From positions 1,136,001-1,200,000 of the forward strand of contig BBSY01000003.1 of the NCBI GenBank assembly GCA_000974665.1: a stretch of DNA of 64,000 bases, given 5' to 3'. The translations under genes and the position numbers were made by a program. This document shows positions 61,820 through 64,000 of the stretch, one piece after another (the first letter of the stretch is position 1; each line of letters starts with the position of its first letter). The notes under the pieces are model-generated. The model did no database searches, had not been told where the DNA came from, and was given only the letters and a program-made list of their open reading frames with translations. This DNA is from an alpha proteobacterium U9-1i. Its GTDB lineage: Bacteria; Pseudomonadota; Alphaproteobacteria; Caulobacterales; Aquidulcibacteraceae.

Positions 61820-61937
61820 GACCCGGCAGCGACCTACTCTCCCACGCCTTGAGACGTAGTACCATCGGCCCTGGGGGACTTAACTACCGAGTTCGGGATG
61901 GGATCGGGTGGGGAACCCCCGGCATAGCCGCCAGGTC
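61820..61937 (-). rRNA. rrf: 5S ribosomal RNA
   Basis: About 118 bases on the minus strand. The ends GACCTGGC and GCCGGGTC pair to form helix I, and the core CCGATCCCATCCCGAACTCG followed by GCCGATGGTACTACGTCTC is highly conserved 5S sequence. It follows 23S by about 86 bases on the same strand. Confidence 0.96.
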
Positions 61938-62023
61938 GGCGCGACGCGCGCGAAAATTGGAAGACATCAAATCGATTTGCGCATTCAAACGACGCAGTCG
62001 TCGCCATGCATGAACGTTCTCGA

Positions 62024-64000
<1,977 letters not shown>

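Overview
The window is a 64 kb piece of a GC-rich alphaproteobacterial chromosome. Codon use, a Csu-type pilus, several FixJ/LytTR regulators, Tat-exported oxidases, a giant TonB receptor and many small secreted proteins suggest a Caulobacterales or Hyphomonadaceae-like free-living organism; this placement is inference. Genes are densely packed, with many 4-bp ATGA overlaps. No complete phage, transposon or CRISPR array is present.

Layout. 1-3141 (minus): start of kdpB, then kdpA, kdpF, two further micro-ORFs and a TorF-type porin, forming a K+ uptake operon. 3142-3680: a hairpin at the porin start codon, a decayed Fic-type gene remnant, tRNA-Val(CAC) and a Fur-like palindrome. 3686-7298 (plus): ferric iron ABC importer. 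7262-13159: assorted genes (methyltransferase-like protein, lipoprotein hydrolase, uracil-DNA glycosylase, glucuronoyl-esterase-like lipoprotein, thioesterase) plus an inverted repeat that forms gene ends. 13198-17351: CHAD protein, then a minus-strand operon nucleoside transporter, GST, homocysteine methyltransferase-like, membrane protein. 17472-22865: dehydrogenases, two repeat clusters and a DUF2339-like membrane protein. 22862-25295: DNA alkylation repair pair (Ada-AlkA and Ogt). 25407-29516: sulfatase and a two-subunit acyl-CoA dehydrogenase.

29560-37371 holds small secreted proteins, a tag-dusA-tauE operon, an MpaB-like oxygenase, two enoyl-CoA hydratase/isomerases, a nitronate monooxygenase and a small operon ending in chorismate mutase. 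37363-41064 is a periplasmic redox group (Tat PLP-fold protein, Tat FAD oxidase, cytochrome c5-like) divergent from a TetR regulator with a palindrome between them. 41032-46012 holds three hydrolases and a FixJ / single receiver / histidine kinase operon. 46179-52007 is a SPINDLY-type TPR glycosyltransferase convergent with a minimal four-gene archaic chaperone-usher pilus. 52206-54968: a Phd-like/PAS fusion protein and a LytS/LytTR two-component pair. 55171-56935: methyltransferase and glycosyltransferase. 57031-64000 (minus): end of an rRNA operon (partial 23S, 5S), then a 1314-residue TonB-dependent receptor, then initiator tRNA-Met.

The most notable points are the receptor gene between 5S rRNA and initiator tRNA, the Phd-like/PAS fusion, the Tat-exported redox group with its candidate TetR operator, the hairpin that buries the ribosome site of the kdp leader gene, and the inverted repeat that supplies the stop of one gene and the start region of the next. 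No clearly new multi-gene defence or biosynthetic system is visible.
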